A DNA stretch of 47,243 bases from Opitutaceae bacterium (GTDB lineage: Bacteria > Verrucomicrobiota > Verrucomicrobiia > Opitutales > Opitutaceae), in assembly GCA_030648295.1 (NCBI GenBank), contig JAUSID010000053.1, positions 1 to 47,243 on the forward strand, in the 5' to 3' direction. Shown here piece by piece: positions 30,360 to 43,492 of the stretch (its first letter is position 1; the number at the start of each line of letters is the position of its first letter). Made by a program: the position numbers and the translations under genes. The notes under the pieces are model-generated. The model had not been told where the DNA came from. It searched no databases and saw only the letters and a program-made list of their open reading frames with translations.

Positions 30360-31319
30360 ATGAACTACCCCGCCCTCGCGATCTTCTCGATCCTCGTTTC
30401 CACCGGCCTTGCGGCGGCGGGCGGGGCGGCACCGCCACGACCGCGAATCCTCGGGATTTCGCACGCGGCATTCTTCGTCAGCGACATGGCGAAGGCGCGC
30501 GAATTCTACGAGGGATTCCTCGGCTACCAGTCGCCGTATTCAATTCCGCGGAAAAATCCCGGCGAGCAACTCGTGTGGATCAAAATCAACGACCGGCAGA
30601 GCGTGGAGCTTTTTCCGGGCAGCGAGGTTGCCGCCGACGCCGACCGGCTCTACCACATCGCAGTCGAGGTCGACGATGCGGATGCCATGCTCGCGTACCT
30701 TCGTGCCAAAGGCGTGCGCGGGCTGCCGCCGGCGGTGCCGCTCGGGAGGATCGGCAACAAGAACTTCACGATCAAGGATCCGAACGGCAACGGCGTGGAG
30801 TTTGTGCAATACATGCCGGACGGGTGGACGCGCCGCGAGCAGGGCCGGTTTCTGCCGGATACGCGCGTATCGCAGCGGATGAGCCATGTGGGCGTGATGG
30901 TGGGCGAACTGGACAAATCGCTGAAGTTCTACGGCGATTTACTGGGGTTTCAGGAAACGTGGCGCGGCAGCGCGAGCGGAACGACGCTCAACTGGATCAA
31001 CCTGCGGGTGCCCGACGGAGAGGACTACGTGGAGTTCATGCTCTACGAAAAATACCCGACGACCGATCGGCTGCGGACGATGCACCACGTCTGCCTCGAA
31101 GTCCCGGATATCGAGCAGTCACGCGCGCTCCTGGCGCAGCGAAAATATCCGGCGGGGAACAAGGCTCCGACGGAGATGAAGGTCGGAATCAACGGCAAGC
31201 GGCAGATCAACTTCTACGATGTCGATGGCACCCGCGTGGAAATCATGGAGCCGCGAACGCACGACGGAAAACCGCGTCCGCCCTCCCACGCCCTGCCGCC
31301 GGTTGCGGCGCGGAAATAG
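30360..31319 (+). CDS. Secreted protein with two VOC (glyoxalase-like) domains
   Basis: 319 residues. An N-terminal signal peptide (about 1-22, TGLAAAGGA) directs export. Two vicinal-oxygen-chelate domains follow: about 31-155 (ISHAAFFVSDMAKAREFYEG with H35, then DPNGNGVEFVQY) and about 177-300 (MSHVGVMVGELDKSLKFYGD, HHVCLEVPDIEQS, YDVDGTRVEIMEP). Each carries a His and a Glu in the usual metal-binding places, so a metal-dependent lyase, dioxygenase or isomerase role is possible. Secreted VOC proteins of this length are common in Verrucomicrobiota and Acidobacteriota, without an established function. The start lies 54 bases after the palindromic element. Confidence 0.8.
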   Translation: MNYPALAIFSILVSTGLAAAGGAAPPRPRILGISHAAFFVSDMAKAREFYEGFLGYQSPYSIPRKNPGEQLVWIKINDRQSVELFPGSEVAADADRLYHIAVEVDDADAMLAYLRAKGVRGLPPAVPLGRIGNKNFTIKDPNGNGVEFVQYMPDGWTRREQGRFLPDTRVSQRMSHVGVMVGELDKSLKFYGDLLGFQETWRGSASGTTLNWINLRVPDGEDYVEFMLYEKYPTTDRLRTMHHVCLEVPDIEQSRALLAQRKYPAGNKAPTEMKVGINGKRQINFYDVDGTRVEIMEPRTHDGKPRPPSHALPPVAARK

Positions 31320-31364
31320 AATGGCGCACCAGGACGGCGGCCAGACGGGACAACGGAATGGTGA

Positions 31365-34300
31365 TCAGAACACGCTCTTCACGCCAAACGTCCACAACGC
31401 GCCGTAGTTCTGCCGCTGCCGGAACCGCGCGTAGTCCGGCGTGCTCGGGCCATGGATTTTGTTGTCGACGGGTTCGTTGAGGATGTTGTTCAGCGCGGCG
31501 AAAACCGAAGTGCGGCGCCAGAAGATGTATTCCGCGTTCACGTCGACCACGAGTCGCTTGGCGGCCCAGTTGTATGTTCCAGGTTCGATGCCGCGGCCCG
31601 CCGCCACCGGACCGAGCCGTCGTTTACCCGTATAATTCCAATTTACGCGCAAGGAGTACTTCGGGCGCGAAAGGCTGACGCCCCAGTTGGCGCCCCGCGG
31701 CATATAGCCGTTGAAACTGCCGGAGATGTCTCCCGTCACGCGCTGCGCACTGCCGTTGGCGAACACGCGGACGCCACGGCCCCAATCGGGCAGAAACGTG
31801 AGCGCCTGTTTGTAGTTCACGCTGACGCCCGTCGCTCGCACCGTCCCAGGCAGGTTGTACTGCGTGCTCACATCATAGTCGCCGTAAATCTCCGGGTTCA
31901 GCCCATACAGGCCGAGGAACTCGGGCGTGGCCGTCACGACGGTCTGGCCGAACATGTTTTTGAAATCGCGCTGGAACGCACTGACCGAGATCAGGCCCAC
32001 GGGCTCGAAATAATACTCCAGCGCGACCTTTACCGTTTGGGCGCTCCAGGCCTTGATGCCGGCGTTGTTGATCGAGATCTGGTTGTTCGGGCCCGGCGGA
32101 TTTTCCGTGTTCGGCAGGTTGACGCTGCCGCCATACTGGTTGAAATCCGGCCGCCCGACCGACCAGTAATATCCGGCCCGACCGACCAGGTTGTCGGTGA
32201 CATTGTAGCTCGCATTGATGCTCGGGAACCAGCGGAGGTATTCCTTTTCCGCGCGCAATCCGCGGTCGACGTTGGTCAGGCGGACGGTTTCGAGCGGATC
32301 GGTGGTGATGAGCCGCGGCGTGCCGGTGGGGCCGGGGATCACGCGGCCGGAGGAGTCGCGTTGAAAGTTGCGCGTCGGGTCGACGAGCCGGCCCTGCATC
32401 TCGACGTTTGTCTGTTCGGCCCTGACGCCACCCACCAGCTTCAGCCGGCCGCGGAGCAGCTTCGTGTCCGCCCGAAGATATGCCGCCGAAATGATTTCCT
32501 CGGCGTGCCGCGACTGGGCCACTTGCTGGGTGTAGCTCGTGGCGGCATTCTCGGTGAAATATCCGGGATTCGTCTCGTAGATGTCCCAGAGCCGGAAATT
32601 GCTCGTCCACTCGATCGCCGGAAATCCGAACGGCGCGGTCTTGGTGGAGTAATCCGCGTCGATCACCTGCCGGGCATAATCGTCCGCGCTGTTGGGCAGC
32701 CGATCCGGCCCCACCAAGGTGAGCGTCGGATTCGTGGTGCGGTTGTCGCGCACCTGCTGGCGCACATCCAGACCGCCCTTGAGCGTCAGCGGCACGCGGC
32801 CGAAGAAGCTGCGCCGCAGGTTGGCGTAGGCGGTCCGGTGCAGATCGACGGTCTCGAATGCATTGGTACTCGCCGTCGTCAGGACGTAATTATCCAGCCG
32901 ATAGGGATCGACGGCCGCTCCCGTGGTCCCGTCCGTGACGGTGATTTGATTCGGCCGGAGGTAGAAGATGTCGTCGAACGACACGGTCACGTTCTGCCGG
33001 CGCGCGACCGAGTTGAAGAAATTACCCTTCGTCGCGTCCTTGCGCCACCGGCGCGACTTGGAGTGACCCGCGCCGGCCTCCCATTGCCAGATCGGGCCGT
33101 TGTGCCGGTAGGCGAGGGTTGGCATCACGAGGTTTCCACCGAGTCCGTTGACGGTGTTGTTGATTCGAACCTCGCCGGCGCCGCGGAAGCCCCGCGTCGA
33201 GGTGGGGGTGAAATCTCCCGGCGCGACGCGGTTCACGAAAAAATTCATCACCCGCTGGGTGAGAGCGAAGTCGGAAAACGCCCATTGCAGCCCGAGCGAA
33301 ACCTGGTCGTTGGTCCCGAGCTGGACGTCCAGGGTGGTGCCGAACGAAGCCGCGGTGACCATGGCGCCGCCATCGCGCATGGCGTAATCGCTGAGGTAAG
33401 GGCGGTCGGGGGTGGTGTCCGGCAGGGTGTTGCCGTTCGTCACCGCCCCGGCGCCCCGCCACGTGCTCTGCGACATGTCCTGCACGCGATACAGGGTCGA
33501 CGCGCTGGCGGAAACGGTAAACCCGAAGCGCTTGTTCACGGGCACGATGCCGGTGAATTCGAAGCCGGGACGAATCTTGTGCGTGGGCCGCTGCAGCGGG
33601 CCCGGCGTCCGATCGAGGCTGCGGGCCTCGTCGCGCATCGAGACGAGGACGCTGACGCTGAAATGCGGCTTGGCGCGGTCGAAGGCGTTCAGCGGTACGA
33701 GATTGACCGAGCCCGCCAGGGCGGACCCGCTGCTTTCCGGTGTCGGCGTATGAGACACCTCGATACGCGAGATGGTGTTGATCGCCGTCTGGTGGAGCCC
33801 GGTGGCCCGCCCCGTGCCGGCGCCGGACGAGGCCAGGTCGAATCCGCCCACGGTGACGGGGACATTTTCCGCCGGCACCCCGTCGAGCGAGACCTGGTAC
33901 GGTTCGCCGCCGCCGCCGAGCGTCATCGAGATGCCGGGCAGCGACTTCAGGACCTCGCCCACCTTGCTTTCCGCCGCGCCGCCGAATTCGTCGGCCGCAA
34001 TCACGTTCAGCTGGTTGGCGGCGAAGCGCTGCGTGTTGATGGCGAGCGCGGCGTTATCCATCTCCTTCGATGAGGCGACGACAAACTGGTCGAGTTTTAT
34101 CGTCTCATCACCCGGGGCCCGGCGACGCGGCGCCGCCAGGCCGAAATCCTGCACCACCGGCTGGCCCGGGGCTACCCGGACCGAAACTGTCTGCTCGGCG
34201 AGCCCCGTGCGGAAGGCCTTGATCTGGGCGGCGCCCGCCGGGACGTTCGTGAGCCGGTACCGGCCGCTGGTGTCGCTGAAGGTCTCCAGCTCCGTGCCGG

Positions 34301-34466
34301 CGACCGTCAACCGGACGAGTTCCAGATATTCACCGGTGTCCGCGTTCGACACGCGGCCTTCGACGATTCCCGTTTCCGACGGAGCCGTGGTGAGCTGAGC
34401 GTGGGAAAAGGGGACGAGGATTAGGGCGAGACACGTGGGGATGGCACGAAGCCGGTAGATCTTCAT
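31365..34466 (-). CDS. Large TonB-dependent receptor with N-terminal carboxypeptidase-like domain
   Basis: 1033 residues from ATG 34466 (MKIYRLRAIPTCLALILVPF, cleavage near SHA-Q). Residues about 33-112 form a CarboxypepD-regulatory-like beta domain (GIVEGRVSNADTGEYLELVR, YRLTNVPAGAAQIKAFRTGL). IKLDQFVVASSKEMDNAALA then leads into the plug, with VGEVLKSLPGISMTLGGGGE and RIEVSHTPTPESSGSALAG. The barrel follows, ending WTFGVKSVF with the aromatic C-terminal residue expected for BAM insertion. This size and layout suit uptake of oligosaccharides or other large ligands. The frame stays open upstream to 35756 but is antisense to a real gene there, so it is not extended. Confidence 0.88.
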   Translation of the reverse strand: MKIYRLRAIPTCLALILVPFSHAQLTTAPSETGIVEGRVSNADTGEYLELVRLTVAGTELETFSDTSGRYRLTNVPAGAAQIKAFRTGLAEQTVSVRVAPGQPVVQDFGLAAPRRRAPGDETIKLDQFVVASSKEMDNAALAINTQRFAANQLNVIAADEFGGAAESKVGEVLKSLPGISMTLGGGGEPYQVSLDGVPAENVPVTVGGFDLASSGAGTGRATGLHQTAINTISRIEVSHTPTPESSGSALAGSVNLVPLNAFDRAKPHFSVSVLVSMRDEARSLDRTPGPLQRPTHKIRPGFEFTGIVPVNKRFGFTVSASASTLYRVQDMSQSTWRGAGAVTNGNTLPDTTPDRPYLSDYAMRDGGAMVTAASFGTTLDVQLGTNDQVSLGLQWAFSDFALTQRVMNFFVNRVAPGDFTPTSTRGFRGAGEVRINNTVNGLGGNLVMPTLAYRHNGPIWQWEAGAGHSKSRRWRKDATKGNFFNSVARRQNVTVSFDDIFYLRPNQITVTDGTTGAAVDPYRLDNYVLTTASTNAFETVDLHRTAYANLRRSFFGRVPLTLKGGLDVRQQVRDNRTTNPTLTLVGPDRLPNSADDYARQVIDADYSTKTAPFGFPAIEWTSNFRLWDIYETNPGYFTENAATSYTQQVAQSRHAEEIISAAYLRADTKLLRGRLKLVGGVRAEQTNVEMQGRLVDPTRNFQRDSSGRVIPGPTGTPRLITTDPLETVRLTNVDRGLRAEKEYLRWFPSINASYNVTDNLVGRAGYYWSVGRPDFNQYGGSVNLPNTENPPGPNNQISINNAGIKAWSAQTVKVALEYYFEPVGLISVSAFQRDFKNMFGQTVVTATPEFLGLYGLNPEIYGDYDVSTQYNLPGTVRATGVSVNYKQALTFLPDWGRGVRVFANGSAQRVTGDISGSFNGYMPRGANWGVSLSRPKYSLRVNWNYTGKRRLGPVAAGRGIEPGTYNWAAKRLVVDVNAEYIFWRRTSVFAALNNILNEPVDNKIHGPSTPDYARFRQRQNYGALWTFGVKSVF

Positions 34467-34895
34467 GGAGAAAATCGGGACGCGCCGTTGGCGGTCGGCG
34501 ACGTCCAGGGGTTTGGGGTGGCGAGGGGGGACCGGAGCGACCGTTGGGGCCGCGCGCCGGTGTCCTGCAGGCAAACACTCTCTGCGCGACCGACAAGCGT
34601 GGATTTCGCATGGGAGGCGACTCACGGCCGCCCTTCGCGTCAGCATGCCCGGTCGCACGGTTGGGGCTGAATTAGTTTCATCCAGGCGCCTATTTCGCCC
34701 GGAGCGCGGACCGGCAACCTGAACCGGAAATCCGCAGACGAAACCAACGGCTGCGCGGGACGAGCGGCGGACAACCCAAGGCAGGGCTTCCAAACACCCG
34801 ATTTTGGCCGGGGAAAGTCCCCAGCGTGATTCCGTAGGACGGTATCCGTGTGCGCCCGCATTAATGAAAAAACTGTCAACGAGTAGTCTGGCGCC
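34467..34895. other. 429-base divergent intergenic region
   Basis: Separates the divergently read TonB receptor and the S26-like gene, so it should hold both promoters. A small hairpin GGGGAAAGTCCCC is at about 34813-34825. An AT-rich patch ATTAATGAAAAAACTGTCAA (about 34860-34879) stands out against the GC-rich background 20-35 bases before ATG 34896 and may belong to a promoter, but no convincing -35/-10 pair could be placed. No repeat of the families described elsewhere is seen here. Confidence 0.5.
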
Positions 34896-35447
34896 ATGTC
34901 GTGGGTGCTCTCTCCCGTTTTTTTCCGCCAGTTGGTGCGCGTCACCATCTTTGCGGGGGTGTGCTTGTCGGCGACGTCCGTTCACGCGCGGATCAAGTCC
35001 GAACGGTTGCTCGCCGCGATTCTCCAGCAGACGCCGGAATCCGTTTTGGTCCTGGGAGGCGGGCAATGGAAGCAGGCCGAGCAGGCCGCGGCCGGAATTC
35101 CGGGCGCCATGGCATTCTTTGGGGCGGGCGCATCCATGGAGCCGCTCTTCACCCACGGCACCGCCATCGTGGTCGCGCCGATCGCGTTCCGGGATCTGAA
35201 AAAGGGGATGACCGTGGTGTATGTCAGCAGCAGCGGCCGGATGGTGGCGCATCCAATTACCGGTGACGTTCCGAAGGGATGGATCGCGCAGGGCATGAAC
35301 AACGACGAGGAAGACGACGACCTCGTCACGAAGGAGAATATCGTCGGCGTGGTGGTGCAGGCATTCTCGGAAATGCCATCCTCGTTTCGGGTGGCGTTGA
35401 CCAACGAGCTGGTGGCCAAGGGGCGGCTTTCCCCCGGCCGTTCCTGA
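34896..35447 (+). CDS. Secreted S24/S26-fold protein resembling S26B (SipW/Sec11-type) signal peptidase
   Basis: 183 residues. A signal peptide (about 1-31, SVHA) is followed by a short helix and the segment GAGASMEPLFTHGTAIVV, matching the signal-peptidase box with S80. KKGMTVVYVSSSGRMVAHPI supplies H119 where archaeal and endoplasmic-reticulum enzymes (S26B, Ser-His-Asp) have His and ordinary bacterial LepB has Lys. GMNNDEEDDDLVTKENIVGV gives an Asp cluster (137-142) in the place of the usual GDNN...D motif. No second membrane anchor is seen, so the protein may be a soluble periplasmic protein. It may be an active S26B-like peptidase or a non-peptidase relative; the substrate is unknown. 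Stands alone, divergent from the receptor. Confidence 0.62.
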   Translation: MSWVLSPVFFRQLVRVTIFAGVCLSATSVHARIKSERLLAAILQQTPESVLVLGGGQWKQAEQAAAGIPGAMAFFGAGASMEPLFTHGTAIVVAPIAFRDLKKGMTVVYVSSSGRMVAHPITGDVPKGWIAQGMNNDEEDDDLVTKENIVGVVVQAFSEMPSSFRVALTNELVAKGRLSPGRS

Positions 35448-35498
35448 TTTTTGTTTTTGCGTTCTTCCGCGCGCCTGACGTCGATCGACGTCCGCGCC

Positions 35499-35933
35499 AT
35501 GAACCCGCCGCCGATTCCACCGATTCGAGGCGTCGTCGAGACGATCCTGTATACGGACGATCTCGGGCGTGCGACGGACTTTTATCGCGAGGTTCTCGGG
35601 CTGGTCCCGATGAAGACCGATGGGGATCGGTTCCAGGCGTTCGATACCGGCGCCGGCCGGGTCCTGCTCATTTTCAAGCGCGGCGGCACGCTCGTGCCTC
35701 AGCCGGTGCCGACCGGCGGAATGATCCCGCCGCACGATGGGCACGGTCCGCTGCACATTGCGTTCGCGATCGACAAGCCGGATTACGAGGCGTGGTGCGC
35801 GCGGTTGCGATCACGGCAGATCGAAATCGAAAGCGAGACGCACTGGGAGCGCGGCGGCCGCAGCGTCTATTTTCGCGACCCCGACCGGCATCTGGTCGAA
35901 TTGGTCACGCCGGGGATCTGGCCGAATTATTGA
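35499..35933 (+). CDS. VOC family protein (glyoxalase/bleomycin-resistance-like)
   Basis: 144 residues from ATG 35499. A single VOC fold of two beta-alpha-beta-beta-beta modules: VVETILYTDDLGRATDFYRE, AGRVLLIFKRGG, HGPLHIAFAIDKPDYEAWCA and GRSVYFRDPDRHLVELVTPG. The His in PLHIAFAI and Glu in HLVELVT are the typical metal ligands. Cytosolic, as no signal peptide is seen. Members range from glyoxalase I to antibiotic-resistance proteins, and I cannot choose among them. Only 14 bases separate it from the GH43 gene, so they may be co-transcribed. Confidence 0.82.
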   Translation: MNPPPIPPIRGVVETILYTDDLGRATDFYREVLGLVPMKTDGDRFQAFDTGAGRVLLIFKRGGTLVPQPVPTGGMIPPHDGHGPLHIAFAIDKPDYEAWCARLRSRQIEIESETHWERGGRSVYFRDPDRHLVELVTPGIWPNY

Positions 35934-35947
35934 ATCCGATTAACTCG

Positions 35948-37510
35948 ATGAAACGTTCCTCCCTGCTCCTGGTTGCGTTCACCTGCCTGGCCTCAGTCGT
36001 GGGCGCCGCGAACACCGGCACTTTCCAGAATCCGGTGCGGGCCGGCGACTATCCCGATCCGTCGGTGATCGCAGTCGGCGGTGGGTACTGGGCGACCGCG
36101 ACATCCTCCGAATGGGCGCCGCATTTTCCGCTGCTGCATTCGCGCGACCTGGTGAATTGGGAAGTGCGGGGGTACGTTTTCAACGAGGCGCCGGCGTGGG
36201 CCAAGGGAAGTTTCTGGGCGCCGGAGATCGCCGAGGATCGCGGCACGTTTTTCATCTACTACACGGCGCGCCGGCACGACGGCCGGCTCGCGGTCGCGGT
36301 GGCGACGGCGAAGAATCCGGGTGGGCCTTATACCGATCACGGTGAACTCGTGTCGCAGGCTGCGGGCTCGATTGACGCCGTGCCATTCACCGACGCGAAG
36401 GGTGTGCGGTGGATGATCTGGAAAGAGGACGGCAACAGCCGGAAGCAACCTACACCGCTCTGGATCCAGCGGCTGCGGGACGACGGGCTGGCGCTCGTGG
36501 GCGAGCGCCGCGAAATCATGCGCAACGATCCGGCGTCGTGGGAAGGCGCCGTGATTGAGGGGCCTTTCGTGCTGCGGCGAGGCGAATGGTATTACCTGTT
36601 TTATTCCGGCAACGCGTGCTGTGGCCGCGGCTGCAACTACAAGCTCGGTATCGCGCGGGCGAAGGATCCGCTCGGTCCCTGGGAAAAATGTCCGGCCAAT
36701 CCGCTGCTCGGTGACAACGAAACGTGGCGATGTCCGGGCCACGGCAGCCTCGTCGGCGGTCCCGGGGGACGCACGTGGCTCCTGTATCACGCGTATGCGG
36801 CGAAAGGATTCGTGGCCACTGGCCGCGAGATGTTGCTCGACGAAGTGGTGTTCGGGCCGGACGGCTGGCCTTCGATCAATGGCGGCAAGGGGCCGAGCAC
36901 GCGCGCGAAAGCGCCGGTGTCGAATGTCGAACAAAAGATGAACGCATCCATTCGCGACGAATTCAGCGGCGGGCAACTGGCACCGGGCTGGCAATGGCCG
37001 GTGTCGCGTCGGCCGGACGCGCGGATGCAGGCGGGATTCCTGACCTTGCGCGCGGGGGCGGCGCCCGCGGCGGCCGTGCAATCGATCACCGTGCCATCGT
37101 TCGTGGCCGAGACTTCGGTCGACATCCGGAAGCTCGGTCAGGGTGCGTTTGCGGGACTTTCCGTTTATGGCGACTCGGCCAACCAACTGGCGCTGGTCAC
37201 CGACGGCACGACAATCGAGGTCTGGAATCAGCGCCGCGGCGAGCGCGCGGTGGCGGCGAAAGCAACGGCCGCGGCGGTGCAGATGCTGCGACTGCGCGTC
37301 GCGTGCACCGACGGCCAGCGGTTTCGCTTTGCGGTACAGGATTCCGGCGGCCAGTGGACGGAAATCGCCGGTGAGACTGACGGAAGTTTTCTTCCGCCCT
37401 GGGATCGGGCCGTGCGCGTGGGAGTATTCATTTCCGGTCCAACCGGCGCCGAAGCGACATTCGATTATTTTGCGGCGACGCCTGGCGATGGCGGGCTGTT
37501 TGCGCGCTGA
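35948..37510 (+). CDS. Secreted glycoside hydrolase family 43 protein
   Basis: 520 residues from ATG 35948 with a signal peptide (about 1-20, SVVGA). The five-bladed propeller catalytic domain shows the GH43 residues: base D37 in GDYPDPSV, pKa-modulating D143 in GSIDAVPF and acid E204 in AVIEGPFVLR. KGSFWAPEIAEDRGTFFIYY is also typical. The C-terminal 190 residues (from SIRDEFSGGQLAPGWQW) form a beta-sandwich often found after GH43 domains. Enzymes of this family remove arabinose or xylose from plant polysaccharides. It probably acts in the periplasm or at the surface, together with the TonB receptors. Exact linkage unknown. Confidence 0.9.
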   Translation: MKRSSLLLVAFTCLASVVGAANTGTFQNPVRAGDYPDPSVIAVGGGYWATATSSEWAPHFPLLHSRDLVNWEVRGYVFNEAPAWAKGSFWAPEIAEDRGTFFIYYTARRHDGRLAVAVATAKNPGGPYTDHGELVSQAAGSIDAVPFTDAKGVRWMIWKEDGNSRKQPTPLWIQRLRDDGLALVGERREIMRNDPASWEGAVIEGPFVLRRGEWYYLFYSGNACCGRGCNYKLGIARAKDPLGPWEKCPANPLLGDNETWRCPGHGSLVGGPGGRTWLLYHAYAAKGFVATGREMLLDEVVFGPDGWPSINGGKGPSTRAKAPVSNVEQKMNASIRDEFSGGQLAPGWQWPVSRRPDARMQAGFLTLRAGAAPAAAVQSITVPSFVAETSVDIRKLGQGAFAGLSVYGDSANQLALVTDGTTIEVWNQRRGERAVAAKATAAAVQMLRLRVACTDGQRFRFAVQDSGGQWTEIAGETDGSFLPPWDRAVRVGVFISGPTGAEATFDYFAATPGDGGLFAR

Positions 37511-37580
37511 GTTGTCGGATCAATTCAGTTTAACATTACTTCGTTAAGTTCGGCTCCAAATGCCGACGATTCTCAGAGGT

Positions 37581-37603
37581 AATGTCACGTAATGCGTGAC
37601 ATT
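37581..37603. terminator. Perfect hairpin AATGTCACG-N5-CGTGACATT
   Basis: Arms of 9 bases and a 5-base loop lie 71 bases after the GH43 stop codon, in AT-richer DNA than usual here. Downstream CGAAAATCGCCGTTTTC has no clean T-run, so intrinsic termination is uncertain. The symmetry would also suit an operator. It is not repeated elsewhere in the window. It belongs to the 554-base gap 37511-38064. Confidence 0.45.
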
Positions 37604-37645
37604 CGAAAATCGCCGTTTTCACGAGGGACTTAACAGAGTGATATT

Positions 37646-37792
37646 AACCGCGAATGGACGCCAATTCACGCGAATGGAGAGGGTGTCTTGGGGAGCATGG
37701 AAACGATCAACCAAACGGTGACCACGGTTTCACTTGGGCCATCCTCCCCCTCCTCCTCTGGAATTCGCGTCCATTCGCGTTCATTCGCGGTT
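37646..37792. repeat. 147-base MITE-like element, family D, orientation 2
   Basis: Starts AACCGCGAATGGACGCCAAT and ends GTTCATTCGCGGTT. The interior carries GGAAACGATCAACCAAACGG, the inverse of the interior at 22566-22713. It lies upstream of the poly-HAMP kinase. The bases after it (AACTCAATTGGTGCGGCTT) resemble those after the other copy (AACTGAATTGTTCCGGCTT). In the rest of the gap, 37793-38064, a GGGAAAAACCC motif is seen near 37838, and nothing else. Confidence 0.85.
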
Positions 37793-38064
37793 AAACTCAA
37801 TTGGTGCGGCTTCAACTGAGGGTGAGAACTCTTTATCGGGAAAAACCCGATGCCGGTTCGGCAAAAGTCCCACAAAAACCCCCGGAGTTTTCGAGACACA
37901 AATGCCTTCCCGCTCCCTGCGCATGTGCTCTTCTCATGCACCGCGGGCTTCTGTTCCGCGTATCCACAATTTTTCCACCCAGCCCGATTGGACGTGCCCG
38001 CGCGGCCTCAGCAGCGTCCGCGGATTCTCCTCCAGTTTAGAACCCAGCAACTCTGACGCCTACC

Positions 38065-43485
<5,421 letters not shown>

Positions 43486-43492
43486 ACCCGCG

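Noticed and set aside
31452-34073. 873-codon plus-strand open frame
   Set aside because: Antisense shadow of the large TonB receptor, whose signal peptide, plug and barrel end are clear.
34856-34889. Promoter pair TTAATG-N17-TAGTCT
   Set aside because: Spacing is right, but hexamer matches are weak and the -10 would be only 6 bases before ATG 34896.
34467-35756. 430-codon N-terminal extension of the large TonB receptor frame
   Set aside because: A signal peptide begins at 34466, and the extension is antisense to the S26-like gene and has no family features.
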